Shown: one piece after another, positions 34,141 to 43,400 of the stretch | How the letters are laid out: each line of letters begins with the position of its first letter | How positions within the stretch are numbered: the stretch's first letter is position 1 | NCBI RefSeq assembly: GCF_019457615.1 | Contig: NZ_CP080414.1 | Span: 112,001 to 176,000, forward strand | DNA length: 64,000 nucleotides | From: Shewanella zhangzhouensis | GTDB taxonomy: Bacteria > Pseudomonadota > Gammaproteobacteria > Enterobacterales > Shewanellaceae | Direction of reading: 5' to 3' | Notes under the pieces: model-generated | Databases searched by the model: none | Told to the model about the DNA's origin: nothing | Seen by the model: only the letters and a program-made list of their open reading frames with translations | Position numbers and translations under genes: made by a program

Positions 34141-35382
34141 TCAGTCCAAAATGCTGTCGAAGGGTTCAACCAGAATAGTCTCACCCGCCTCCAGACTGCC
34201 CTGAAATTGGGGCAAATGGATAAAGCAGTTGGCGAGGCTCATGGAGGTCAACATACCCGAACCCTGGCCACCCGTGGTACGCACCATGAGGCCCTTGTCT
34301 TCACGGGTCAGTATGCCGCGCTGATATTCTACCCGTCCGGGCTGGCGTCGAATGGCGCTCGCCAGTGTGGCCTCCACCAACAGCGGTGGGCGCTGGGGCA
34401 TACCCTGCATTTTGCGCAGCATGGGCCAGACCAGTTTCTGGAAGGTCACCATGGAGGACACAGGGTTGCCGGGCAAACCACAGAACAATGCCTTGCCGAT
34501 GCGGCCACAGGCAAAAGGTTTGCCGGGTTTGATGGCGAGTTTCCAAAAGGTGATTTGCCCTTCTTCGCTCAGGATCTGTTTGGTGAAATCGGCTTCTCCC
34601 ACAGACACGCCACCTGAGGTCAGCACCACATCGGCGCGGCTCGCCGCCTCACGAAACGCCTGACGAATGGCTTCGGGGTTATCGGGGATCACCCCGAGAT
34701 CCAGCCATTCAAAACCGGACTTTTCCAGCAATCCGCGAATGGAGTAACGGTTGGAGTCATAGATTTGCCCCGGTGCCAGTTCACTGCCCACGGGCATGAG
34801 CTCGTCGCCGGTGGAGAAAAAAGCAACCTTGAGGGTGCGATATACCCGGATCTGGCTGATGCCCACCGTGGCCAACACCCCAAGCTCGGCGGCGCGAATG
34901 CGTACCCCGGAGCAAAGCACTGTATCACCCGCCTTAAGTTCTTCGCCGCGGCGGCGCACATGCTCACCGGTGGCCCTGGGCGCCTTGATATGGATCTGCT
35001 CGCCCTCGGCGCGGGTTTCTTCCTGCATCTGCACAGTGTCGAGGCCTGCCGGAATCGGCGCGCCTGTCATGATGCGGACACAGTCACCGGCGGCCAGTTG
35101 GCCCTTAAAGGGATGGCCTGCGAAGGACTGGCCCTTGAGGGTCAGTACCCCATTGAATGCCTCGAGATCCCCAAAGCGGAAGGCGTATCCGTCCATGGCG
35201 GAATTATCGAATGGGGGCAAGTCCAGCTGGCTCTTCAAGTCTTCGGCCAATACCCGTCCCAGGGCGTGGTTCAGGGTAACCACCTCGGTATCCGAAATGG
35301 TATTCACCTGCTCGAGCAGTTTCTTGATGGCCTCATCCGGATGCATGAGTTCGGGTTTGCTGCATGGGTCTTGGCTGGGCAT
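34141..35382 (-). CDS. moeA: Molybdopterin molybdenumtransferase MoeA (stand-alone copy)
   Basis: A 413-residue enzyme that inserts molybdate into adenylylated molybdopterin. Conserved motifs in order: PPFDNSAMDGYAFRFGD (near 57), VRIMTGAPIPAGLDTV (near 105), FFSTGDEL (near 187), YDSNRYSIRGL, LTSGGVSVGEADF (near 249) and FCGLPGNPVSSMVTF (near 290). It forms an operon with moeB. The window holds a second MoeA as the C-terminal part of the MobB fusion at 12895-14694; this copy keeps the canonical PFDNSAMDG while the fused one has PQQTNSAMDG. AGGGAG precedes the ATG. Confidence 0.96.
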   Translation of the reverse strand: MPSQDPCSKPELMHPDEAIKKLLEQVNTISDTEVVTLNHALGRVLAEDLKSQLDLPPFDNSAMDGYAFRFGDLEAFNGVLTLKGQSFAGHPFKGQLAAGDCVRIMTGAPIPAGLDTVQMQEETRAEGEQIHIKAPRATGEHVRRRGEELKAGDTVLCSGVRIRAAELGVLATVGISQIRVYRTLKVAFFSTGDELMPVGSELAPGQIYDSNRYSIRGLLEKSGFEWLDLGVIPDNPEAIRQAFREAASRADVVLTSGGVSVGEADFTKQILSEEGQITFWKLAIKPGKPFACGRIGKALFCGLPGNPVSSMVTFQKLVWPMLRKMQGMPQRPPLLVEATLASAIRRQPGRVEYQRGILTREDKGLMVRTTGGQGSGMLTSMSLANCFIHLPQFQGSLEAGETILVEPFDSILD

Positions 35383-35458
35383 TCAGGCTCCCTGGGATTG
35401 GTTTGCTTGGATGTAAGGCAGCCATTATGCCATGGCATGGCGGGGTAACTGTATGATC

Positions 35459-35501
35459 CAGACAGGCAAAAAGTGTGAATTGGCTCACCTTTGCCTGTCT
35501 G
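35459..35501. other. Long inverted repeat upstream of moeA
   Basis: CAGACAGGCAAA (35459-35470) is perfectly repeated in inverse at 35490-35501, with a 19-base loop that holds GTG...CAC. It lies between the adaptor gene's 3' end and moeA. No T tract follows on the minus strand, so a classical terminator is unlikely. Either a leader structure or an operator is possible. Confidence 0.5.
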
Positions 35502-35518
35502 GGTAGGTGAAAATTGGG

Positions 35519-36589
35519 CTATTTGGCGCTGGCCGTGGCCTGGGCTGCTGCCTGCTGCACGGAGAGTTTCATGCCGTCGGTCAGGGTCTCGGCGCCGCGA
35601 ATTACCACGGTATCACCGGCGCTGAGTTCGCCCCGCACCGCTATCCAGGGGCCTTCACCGTCTCCCAGGGTCACGGAAATACGCTCGGCGGTCTGCTCGG
35701 GGGTAACCCGAAACACACTCGCGCCGCTGGAGCGCAGTACCAGCGCGTCTCTGGGCACCAGAGTGGTTAAGGTCGCCGGTGCAATCGGCAGGGCCATGGA
35801 CACCAGTTCACCTATGTTGATTTCCCGGGCCATGTCCTCAGGCAGGTCGAGGCGGGCCTCAAAGGTTTGGCTGCGCACATCCGATACGGGTATCAGGGTA
35901 CGGATGCGGGCACTGAATTCGCCGTTGCTGTGATACACCTTGAGCTCATCTCCGGCATTCACCCTGCGGCTGTGTTTCAGGGGGGCATGGAGTCTTATTT
36001 CCAGATGGTCGGGGTCTGTGATGGTCAGTACCGGCTCGGCTGGGCCTACATCTTCACCCGCCTGATGACTGCGGGCGATAACAATGCCGCCGAAGGGCGC
36101 CTTAAGCTGGGTGCGGGCGAGATTATCACGGATGATATCCAGCCTGACTTTGGCCAGCTCCAGGCTGCTTTTGGCCAGATCCCGCTCGGAACGGGTATCG
36201 TCGATTTCGGTGCGTGAAATACTTTGGCTGGCCGCCAGACGTTCCAGTCGGGTCAGATTCCGCTCAAGGCGCGCCAGTGCGATTTCTTCCCGATTGACCA
36301 GTGCCTGTTGTTCGGCCAGTTGCAGCGTCAGCGGCGTGGCATCCAAACGGGCAACTACCTCACCTGCTGCGACCCGGGTTCCGGCTTCCTGCACCCACTC
36401 GAGCTTACCGGTAACGCCCGTGGTCAGCTGGGCCAGACTGCGGCTGTGCACTGTACCCACCACCATGAGTTTGGGTGACAGGGGGCGCTGTTCCACCGTG
36501 GCCACCCCGACGGAACGCGCATCTGTTGCCAGCACCTGATTACTGAGGAGCAGCGCCAATGCCAGCAGGGAAGTTTTAAAATAAGTCAT
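35519..36589 (-). CDS. RND efflux periplasmic adaptor protein (membrane fusion protein)
   Basis: A 356-residue HlyD/AcrA-type adaptor. The signal peptide spans residues 1-22 (cleaved after VLA). A lipoyl half-motif (VTGKLEWVQEAGTRVAAGEVVARLD, near 58), an alpha-helical hairpin (about 85-160), the second lipoyl half (LKAPFGGIVIARSHQAGEDVG), and beta-barrel and membrane-proximal domains follow. It bridges the inner-membrane pump and an outer-membrane TolC-type channel, whose gene is not here. The pump gene overlaps its start by four bases (ATGA). There is no lipobox, so it is soluble or peripherally attached. Confidence 0.93.
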   Translation of the reverse strand: MTYFKTSLLALALLLSNQVLATDARSVGVATVEQRPLSPKLMVVGTVHSRSLAQLTTGVTGKLEWVQEAGTRVAAGEVVARLDATPLTLQLAEQQALVNREEIALARLERNLTRLERLAASQSISRTEIDDTRSERDLAKSSLELAKVRLDIIRDNLARTQLKAPFGGIVIARSHQAGEDVGPAEPVLTITDPDHLEIRLHAPLKHSRRVNAGDELKVYHSNGEFSARIRTLIPVSDVRSQTFEARLDLPEDMAREINIGELVSMALPIAPATLTTLVPRDALVLRSSGASVFRVTPEQTAERISVTLGDGEGPWIAVRGELSAGDTVVIRGAETLTDGMKLSVQQAAAQATASAK

Positions 36590-39500
36590 TGAGTTACCTC
36601 TTGTGTCAGGGCTTTGGTGCTGGTGGCCTGGGTGGCAGTAAGACGAAGCAGGCTGGGCATGAGAACGAGGGTGAAGAGGGCGCTGAAGGTCATGCCGCCC
36701 ACAATCACGGCGGCGAGACCTCGATAGATTTCACTGCCCACGCCTGGGACCAGCATCAGGGGCAGCATGCCGAAAATGCTGGTGAGGGTACTCATGTACA
36801 CGGGGCGTGCACGGGTGGCGACGGCCTGGTAGATGGCATCGTCCAGCGACAGGCCTTCACGGCTGCCCTGACGGGTTTGGTCCACCAACAGGATGGCGTT
36901 ATTGACCACTAATCCCAGCAATATGATAAAGCCAATCATGGTGAGCAAATCCAGGCTCTGGAAGCTGAAGAGATTCAGCAGTCGCAGGCTCAATACACCG
37001 CCGCAGATTGCCATGGGCATGGAGAGGATCACCAACAGGCTGTCCTTCACGGATTTGAACAGGGCTGCCATCAACAAAAACAGGATAACCACAGCCATCA
37101 GGAAGTTGGTGCCCATTTGCATGATGGTGTGGCTTAAGCGGTCCGCGGTGCCTCGAAACGCCAGCGAGCCGTCGGCGGGCAGCAGGGCGCGGATCTCATC
37201 CAGGGTGCCGCCATTGAGCTGCTCCATGGCTTCATCCATGGACAGATTCTGGGGCGGGATCACCAGCAGCGAGATGGCCCGGCGTCCATTGACCCGCTGC
37301 AACTGGGTGGGGCCCACGGTGCGCTGAATGGTGGCAAGTTCGCCTATGGTCTGCACGCCTGCTCCCTGGGTGTAAACCGGTGTGGCGGCAAGTTGCTCCG
37401 GGTATTGCCACTCGGGGCCCTTGAGCAGCACATCCATACGCTCGTTGCCGTCGAAATACTCGCCCACCCACAGGCCCGAGGTGTAGGCGCGGATGGCGTT
37501 GGCAATTTGGGTGCGATCCGCCCCGGCCTGGGCAAGTCTATGCTCGTCCGGGATGAGCTGCAGCTCGGGCTGCGCCAGACTCAACCCCGGAATGGGGCGT
37601 ACCACGGCGCCGGGCATGGCATTGTTGATCAGGGGCATGGCCGCCGACGCCACCGACATCAGCTGCTCCATATCCGGCCCAATCAGGTCGATATTGATGG
37701 CGCGGCCGCCGTTAAAGCCAAAGTTGAGCAGGGTGCTGCGATTGGGGAACGCCTGGGTGTCCGGCAGATCCTTGAGGATTTCGTTATTCAGCAGCCCCAG
37801 CATCTCATCGATACGGGTCGGGTCCTCCGGGTAGATAAAGAGCACGTTGAATGCGCCGAAAACCGAGAAGTTATAGCCCTTGATATACGGTTGTTTTTCC
37901 TTGTCGTAATAGGGTTTCAGCCTGCTGATAAGGCGGGTGCCCAGTTCGGCTTCCATGGCATCAATGTTGGCACCGGGAGGGAGAGAGAAAAAGGTAAAAA
38001 TGCCGTCACCACTGGCCTGGGGTAAAAAATCGACCCTGGGCATCAGCAGCAGGCTCAGGGCGCTCGTGCCCACAATCAGCAGCGCACACCAGAAGGCCGC
38101 AAGCTTGCGGGTGAGGGTAAGGCGTTTGACCCAGGCGCTCAGCGGCTGCCAATAGTCTTTGCCGCTTTGCTGAGTATCGGTTTTCAGCCACAGCATGTTC
38201 AGCATGGGGATAACGCTGATGGCGCTGATAAAAGACGACACCACGGCCACCGAGAGGGTCAGTGCCAAATCCGAAAAGAGCTGCCCCTCAACGCCGGGCA
38301 TAAAGAGTACCGGCAAAAAGATGGCCACTGTGGTGGCGGTGGAGGCCAGCAGCGCACCTTTCACCTGTGCCGTGCCCGTGAGTACCGCCTGAGCCAGCGC
38401 CATACCCTGATGCCGCAGCCTGACGATATTTTCCTGTACTATGATGGCCGCATCCAGTACCAGGCCCACCGCAAAGGCGAGCCCCGCCAGAGAGATGATA
38501 TTCAGGGTTCTGCCCATGGCTTCGAGGGTGATAAAGGCTATCAGCAGCGCCAGGGGTATGGTGATCCCAATCATCAGGGTGGCGCGGATATCCCGTAGAA
38601 AGCCATACAAAATCAGCAGTGCCAGCAGCACCCCAATACCCAGGTTGCCTTTAACCAGCAGGATGGCACGTTTAATGTGGACCGACGCATCGAAAGACAG
38701 CTCCAGCGTCAGCCCGCGGGGATTGAGTACGTCCCGATTCAGATCTTTGATGGCCTGATTGACCCCATCCAGGGCCTCAACCGTGTTGGCATCGAAGGTG
38801 CCTTCCAAGGTGATGTAGTAAGCGGGGTAGCCATTACGTTTGGTGAAACCGCGCTGCTCGGCTGTGGTGACCCGAATGTCAGCCAGTTCATGCAGATACA
38901 CCGGGCGACCCGCATTGTAGGCCACGATGAGTTGCCCCAGTGTCTCGGGGCGATATTGGCCGGCAAAACGTACCGTGTACTCCCGCCGCCCGACCTTGGC
39001 GGTGCCGCCGGAGATGTCTGCCGCGCGGGAAATGGTGCTTCTGAGCTGGTCTAACGTGATACCCAGTGCGGCCGCCCGAAAGGGGTCAAATTCAATGTGC
39101 AGCTCCTTGGGTAATTCACTCTGTAGCTGCACGGCGCCGATGCCGGTTATCTGTCTGAGTCTGGGTTCAACCAAATCATCAATGAGTTTTTGGTATTGGG
39201 ATAAATCGGTTTGCGGATTATCCGGCAGGGTGTAAATCAGCAGGGATGCCAGGTTGGGGGTGCCACCATTGCCGCCGCCCACGTTGATAAAGGGCTCGCC
39301 CGCATCCAGCGGCCTGGGGGGCGTTTGATTGAGGGAGTTGATGACGTTAATCATCGCCTCCTGCATATTGGTGCCCACCTCGAAGGTGAGCGTAATGCCA
39401 CCAAACCCCTGGGAAATGTTGGATGTCATTTCCTGAACTCCGGGCACTTGCCTGAGCACGTTTTCCTGGGGTTCTATGATGTTGGATTCCATTTCCTGGG

Positions 39501-39666
39501 GCGCCGCGGCGCGCCAGTTATTGAAAACGGAAATCTGGGGCTGCTCTATGTTGGGCAGCAGCTGTATCGGCAACTTGGCAATGGCAAGCAGGCCAAACAT
39601 CAGGATCAGCATTAGCGCCACTGTGGTGGCGGCCGGGTTTTGTGTGCTGGAATGGGTCAGGTTCAT
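36586..39666 (-). CDS. RND-family multidrug efflux permease (HAE1 type)
   Basis: A 1026-residue inner-membrane pump with twelve helices and two large periplasmic loops, closest to AcrB-type proteins. The conserved helix-4 motif reads GLVLDAAIIVQENIVRL, keeping the first proton-relay Asp (Asp-407 of AcrB) but with Ala where Asp-408 would be. Other motifs include GFGGITLTFEVGTN and the helix-11 region GLVVNNAILLVDQTRQ. Substrate could be drugs, detergents or metabolites. The ATG at 39666 is chosen over a GTG four codons earlier; neither has a strong ribosome-binding site. It is transcribed divergently from ferritin with palindromes in the gap. Confidence 0.93.
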   Translation of the reverse strand: MNLTHSSTQNPAATTVALMLILMFGLLAIAKLPIQLLPNIEQPQISVFNNWRAAAPQEMESNIIEPQENVLRQVPGVQEMTSNISQGFGGITLTFEVGTNMQEAMINVINSLNQTPPRPLDAGEPFINVGGGNGGTPNLASLLIYTLPDNPQTDLSQYQKLIDDLVEPRLRQITGIGAVQLQSELPKELHIEFDPFRAAALGITLDQLRSTISRAADISGGTAKVGRREYTVRFAGQYRPETLGQLIVAYNAGRPVYLHELADIRVTTAEQRGFTKRNGYPAYYITLEGTFDANTVEALDGVNQAIKDLNRDVLNPRGLTLELSFDASVHIKRAILLVKGNLGIGVLLALLILYGFLRDIRATLMIGITIPLALLIAFITLEAMGRTLNIISLAGLAFAVGLVLDAAIIVQENIVRLRHQGMALAQAVLTGTAQVKGALLASTATTVAIFLPVLFMPGVEGQLFSDLALTLSVAVVSSFISAISVIPMLNMLWLKTDTQQSGKDYWQPLSAWVKRLTLTRKLAAFWCALLIVGTSALSLLLMPRVDFLPQASGDGIFTFFSLPPGANIDAMEAELGTRLISRLKPYYDKEKQPYIKGYNFSVFGAFNVLFIYPEDPTRIDEMLGLLNNEILKDLPDTQAFPNRSTLLNFGFNGGRAINIDLIGPDMEQLMSVASAAMPLINNAMPGAVVRPIPGLSLAQPELQLIPDEHRLAQAGADRTQIANAIRAYTSGLWVGEYFDGNERMDVLLKGPEWQYPEQLAATPVYTQGAGVQTIGELATIQRTVGPTQLQRVNGRRAISLLVIPPQNLSMDEAMEQLNGGTLDEIRALLPADGSLAFRGTADRLSHTIMQMGTNFLMAVVILFLLMAALFKSVKDSLLVILSMPMAICGGVLSLRLLNLFSFQSLDLLTMIGFIILLGLVVNNAILLVDQTRQGSREGLSLDDAIYQAVATRARPVYMSTLTSIFGMLPLMLVPGVGSEIYRGLAAVIVGGMTFSALFTLVLMPSLLRLTATQATSTKALTQEVTQ

Positions 39667-39728
39667 GTTGTGGCGCACTTGGCATAGTTATGCAAAGGAG
39701 CTTAGTGGTTATATGTAAACAGAACATG

Positions 39729-39745
39729 TTTGCTTGGTAAGCAAA
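39729..39745. promoter_or_regulatory. Perfect palindrome between the RND pump and ferritin genes
   Basis: TTTGCTT-GGT-AAGCAAA, with ACA and TGT further out, lies 63-79 bp upstream of the pump start. It looks like the operator of a dimeric repressor. No regulator gene adjoins. Confidence 0.5.
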
Positions 39746-39755
39746 TGTAACTCGA

Positions 39756-39774
39756 TTATCAGCAATAATGATAA
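39756..39774. promoter_or_regulatory. Fur-box-like dyad upstream of ferritin
   Basis: TTATCA-GCAATAA-TGATAA forms a 6-bp inverted repeat similar to Fur sites (TGATAAT-N-ATTATCA). It is about 105 bp upstream of the ferritin ATG. Weaker than the two RyhB boxes. Confidence 0.4.
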
Positions 39775-39878
39775 GTGTTACTATTTTAAAATCATTGATT
39801 TAGGTAAATTTTATTGATCTTTGCTATTGCCTTGGTGACAATGCCGATTCATGAAAAAGACGTATAAAGGACGCAACA

Positions 39879-40406
39879 ATGCTGGCTGCCACCATGATTG
39901 AAAAGCTCAACGAGCAGATTAACCTCGAATTTTTCTCTTCCAATCTGTATTTGCAGATGAGTGCCTGGTGTGAGGATAAAGGGTTTGAAGGGGCCGCCCA
40001 CTTTATGCGTGCCCATGCCGACGAGGAAATGGGCCATATGCGCCGCCTGTTTACCTATGTCAGCGAAACCGGGGGGGTGCCGCTGATTGGCGCCATTGCC
40101 GCACCCAAAGCCGAGTTTACGTCTTTGCTGTCTCTGTTCGAGTACACCTACGAGCATGAGCAAACCATCACCCGTAAAATCAATGAATTGGCCCATGCGG
40201 CTTTTTCAACACAGGATTATTCCACCTTCCACTTCCTGCAGTGGTATGTGGCCGAGCAGCATGAAGAAGAAAAGCTGTTCAAAAGCATTGTCGATAAAAT
40301 TCGCCTGGTTGGCGAAGATGGCAAGGCGCTGTTCTTTATCGATAAAGATTTGGCCATGTTGGCGACCCAAGAGGCCGAAAGCATCATGAAACCCTCGGCG
40401 CAGTAA
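39879..40406 (+). CDS. ftnA: Non-heme ferritin (FtnA type)
   Basis: A 175-residue four-helix ferritin that oxidises Fe(II) and stores it as ferric mineral in a 24-mer shell. Ferroxidase ligands are visible: Glu in INLEFFSSNLYLQMS (near 17), EE and His in HADEEMGHMRRLF (near 49-53), Glu near 94 in FEYTYEHEQ, and EQHEEEKLF near 127-130. AAAGGA precedes the ATG at good spacing. It is monocistronic with a terminator. A Fur-like dyad upstream and RyhB copies elsewhere in the window suggest iron control, direct or indirect. Confidence 0.95.
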   Translation: MLAATMIEKLNEQINLEFFSSNLYLQMSAWCEDKGFEGAAHFMRAHADEEMGHMRRLFTYVSETGGVPLIGAIAAPKAEFTSLLSLFEYTYEHEQTITRKINELAHAAFSTQDYSTFHFLQWYVAEQHEEEKLFKSIVDKIRLVGEDGKALFFIDKDLAMLATQEAESIMKPSAQ

Positions 40407-40421
40407 TGCTGCTCTGAAACG

Positions 40422-40448
40422 AAAAAGCGGCCAATGGCCGCTTTTTTT
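40422..40448. terminator. Bidirectional terminator between ferritin and the GGDEF-EAL gene
   Basis: AAAAAGCGGCC, loop AAT, GGCCGCTTTTTTT. The T run serves ferritin, and the A run gives the complement for the convergent gene, whose stop codon overlaps the structure at 40447. Confidence 0.92.
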
Positions 40449-43400
40449 AACTGTTTTGATAGGCAAATCCGTCCGGCTGATTGTGCTGGCGGCGTTCCAG
40501 CCACGGCAGCAACTCCTCAAAGGGCAGAGGGCGCGAATACAGGTAGCCCTGACCAAACTGACTGCCCAGCGCTTGCAAGAAGGCCTGTTGATCTTTGGAT
40601 TCGATGCCTTCTGCCACCAGTTTCATGCCCAATGATTTGCTCATGTTGACAATGGCGCGCACCAGGCTGGCATCCGACTCGCAACCCGGCAGCTGCTCCA
40701 CAAAGCTTTTATCGATTTTGATGGCAGAAATCGGGAATTTTTTCAGATAACTGAGGGACGAATAGCCGGTACCGAAATCGTCCAGATAGATGGCACAGCC
40801 CAGGTCGCGAATATTGTTCAGGGTGTCCAGGCAGTGATGGCTGTTGTCCAGCAGCAGGCTCTCGGTAATTTCCACATGGAGATGGCGGGGCGCAATACCA
40901 TGACGGGACAGTGCACTTCTGAGCTGCTCGTCCAGACTCTGGCGCTTACAGTGGCATTGGCACGCCGACACGTTGATGGCCATGCTCAAACCAAACCCCA
41001 TGGCATGGAGACGGGCCAAATCGGCCAGTGCCTTGTCCATCACCCACTGCCCCAGTTCACCCATCAATCCCATGTCTTCCGCCACCGGAATAAAGCGCAC
41101 CGGTGAGACCAGTCCCTGCTCGGGATCCTGCCAGCGCAGCAGGGCTTCCAGTGACGTGACCTCGCCACTTTCCATATCCACCACGGGTTGGTAGAACAAG
41201 CAAAACTCGTCGTTGGCCACGGCCCGGCGCAAGTCATGTTCCATGCCCAGGCGCTCAATCAGCGCCAGGTTCATTTCCTGGGTGAAGTATTTGAAGTGAT
41301 TACGTCCCTCGTCCTTGGCACCATACATGGCAGTTTCGGCATTACTGAGCAGGGTTTCCACATCCAGCCCGTCCTGGGGATACAGGCCGATTCCCAGGCT
41401 GGCCGACACAGACATTGTGCCCTGCTCGACTTTGAAGGGGTCCGCCATGGATTGAAGCAAACGTTTGGCATATTGCTCGACGGCATGTTCCTGCGCCAGA
41501 CGGGGCAGCACTATCACAAACTCATCGCCACCGAGGCGGGCGATAAAGTCGGTGGAGCCCATAACGGTTTGCAATCGCTTGGCCACGGCTTTGAGCAACA
41601 GGTCGCCGCAATCGTGGCCCTGGGTGTCATTGATGTACTTGAATCTATCGAGATCCAGCACCATCACCGCCAGTTTACGCCCGTCGTGTTCGGCCATTTT
41701 CAGTTCGTGGCCGAGTCTTTCTGATAACAGTTTGCGGTTTGGCAGGTCTGTGAGGGTATCGAAGTTGGCCTTGTACCAGATATCCTGCTCGTATTGCTTG
41801 CGGCGGCTGATGTCCATAAAGAGGCCGATATGATGGACTATCTGCCCTTCATCATCCCGCACCAGAGTAATGGCCAGATATTCGGGGTAGACCTCACCAT
41901 CTTTACGGCGATTCCAGATTTCGCCTTCCCATTTGCCGGTGCTGCGCAGCGACTCCCACATGGCGTCATAGAGATGCGGCGGATTGCGGTGCGAGCTGAG
42001 AATGGAGGGGTTGCGGCCTTTCACTTCTTCAATGCCGTAGCCGGTGATCTGGCTGAAGGCGGGATTGATAAGCTCGATGTGGTTATCGGCATCGGTCACC
42101 ATGATGCCTTCGGCGGAATATTCAAATACGGCAGCGGCCCTGACCAGGGCCTGGCGGTACTTTTTACGCTCCTTGAGCATCTTGTTCATGGCCTCGGCCA
42201 TGGCAGCAATCTCGTCACTGCCCTTGGTTTTAATTGTCAGCTCCAGCTTGGGATCGTCGGCCATTTTTTGCATGTCCGAGGCAATGCTTTCGATTTTTCC
42301 CATAAAGCTGGCGGTGATTTTACGCCCCAGCAGCAAAGACAGTATCAGGGTAAGCAACGCCGATGCCGCATAAATGCTGATATAGGTTAGCGATATTGTC
42401 ATCTGGTACTGACTGAGGCTTTGGATATGGGCAGCAATGCTGCGCGCCATGTCCTGCAACATGGCGGTGCGTTCGTTGGCCAGCTCCCACCACAGGCGGG
42501 CGTTCACCGGCGGAGCCGGGTATCTCAGGGTATCCAGAGCGTTTCGCAGCCGTGAGTCATCCACCCTTAATTGGGCATCAATGGCTTGCACAGGCATACC
42601 GGCGGCTCTGAGCTGGCGGATTTTGGGTATGCCCGTGTGGTACTGCAGCAAGGTATGTTTGATCTCATCGATGGCCCCTCGCTGCTCAGCACTGAGATTG
42701 GGCAGCGCCTTGAGTTTGGCCAGCAGCAGGCTCATGTCATCCCATTTTTGGTTAAATTGGCCGGCGTAAACCTCATCGCCCCGCAGCAGGAAATTTTTAT
42801 AGCTGTGGATTAGCCCACCGTAACCCAGGCTGTCGGACATCTCCCAGGCCAACTGGCTGATGTTACGTTGCTGTGCCACCTGGGCGCGGATGTTTTCCAC
42901 CTGTTGGCTGGGCAGGGATGATTGCAGCTTTTGCAGCAGCACCCTGTGGTGTTCTTCAAAGGTATCCAACGCCAGGTCTTCACCATGACGCTGTTCTTTT
43001 ATCAGGGTTTCCAGCAGGTTGAATGAGGATAATTCCAGAGTGTTGGCACTCAGCAGCCGTGTCATCAGGCCCCGTTCCCGCGCCGCCAGTTCCTGAATTC
43101 TCAGGACCAGCAAGAGATCGGAGTAAGCCCGCGACTGGGCGGCATCATTGGTCTGGTGCTGCAACTGATTGACCAGCAGCAGGAGTTCATCATTGAAACG
43201 ATTGAAGAAACCCGGCTCATCCCACCGATGTTGCTGTATGGCCTGACGCACCAGAGGCAGACGATTGGCACTGGTCTTGATATTGCCCATGACCTCGTTG
43301 AAGGTCATGGCCTCGTCACCGGCAAGGCCTTGGCTGAATCTTTCGAGTACGTGACTTTGCAGCAAATGGCGATAACTTAAATCGGTTTTGGCTTGCTGCG

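Noticed and set aside
38167..38598. Plus-strand frame inside the RND pump
   Set aside because: Shadow of conserved membrane-helix codons, rich in His, Gln and Arg.
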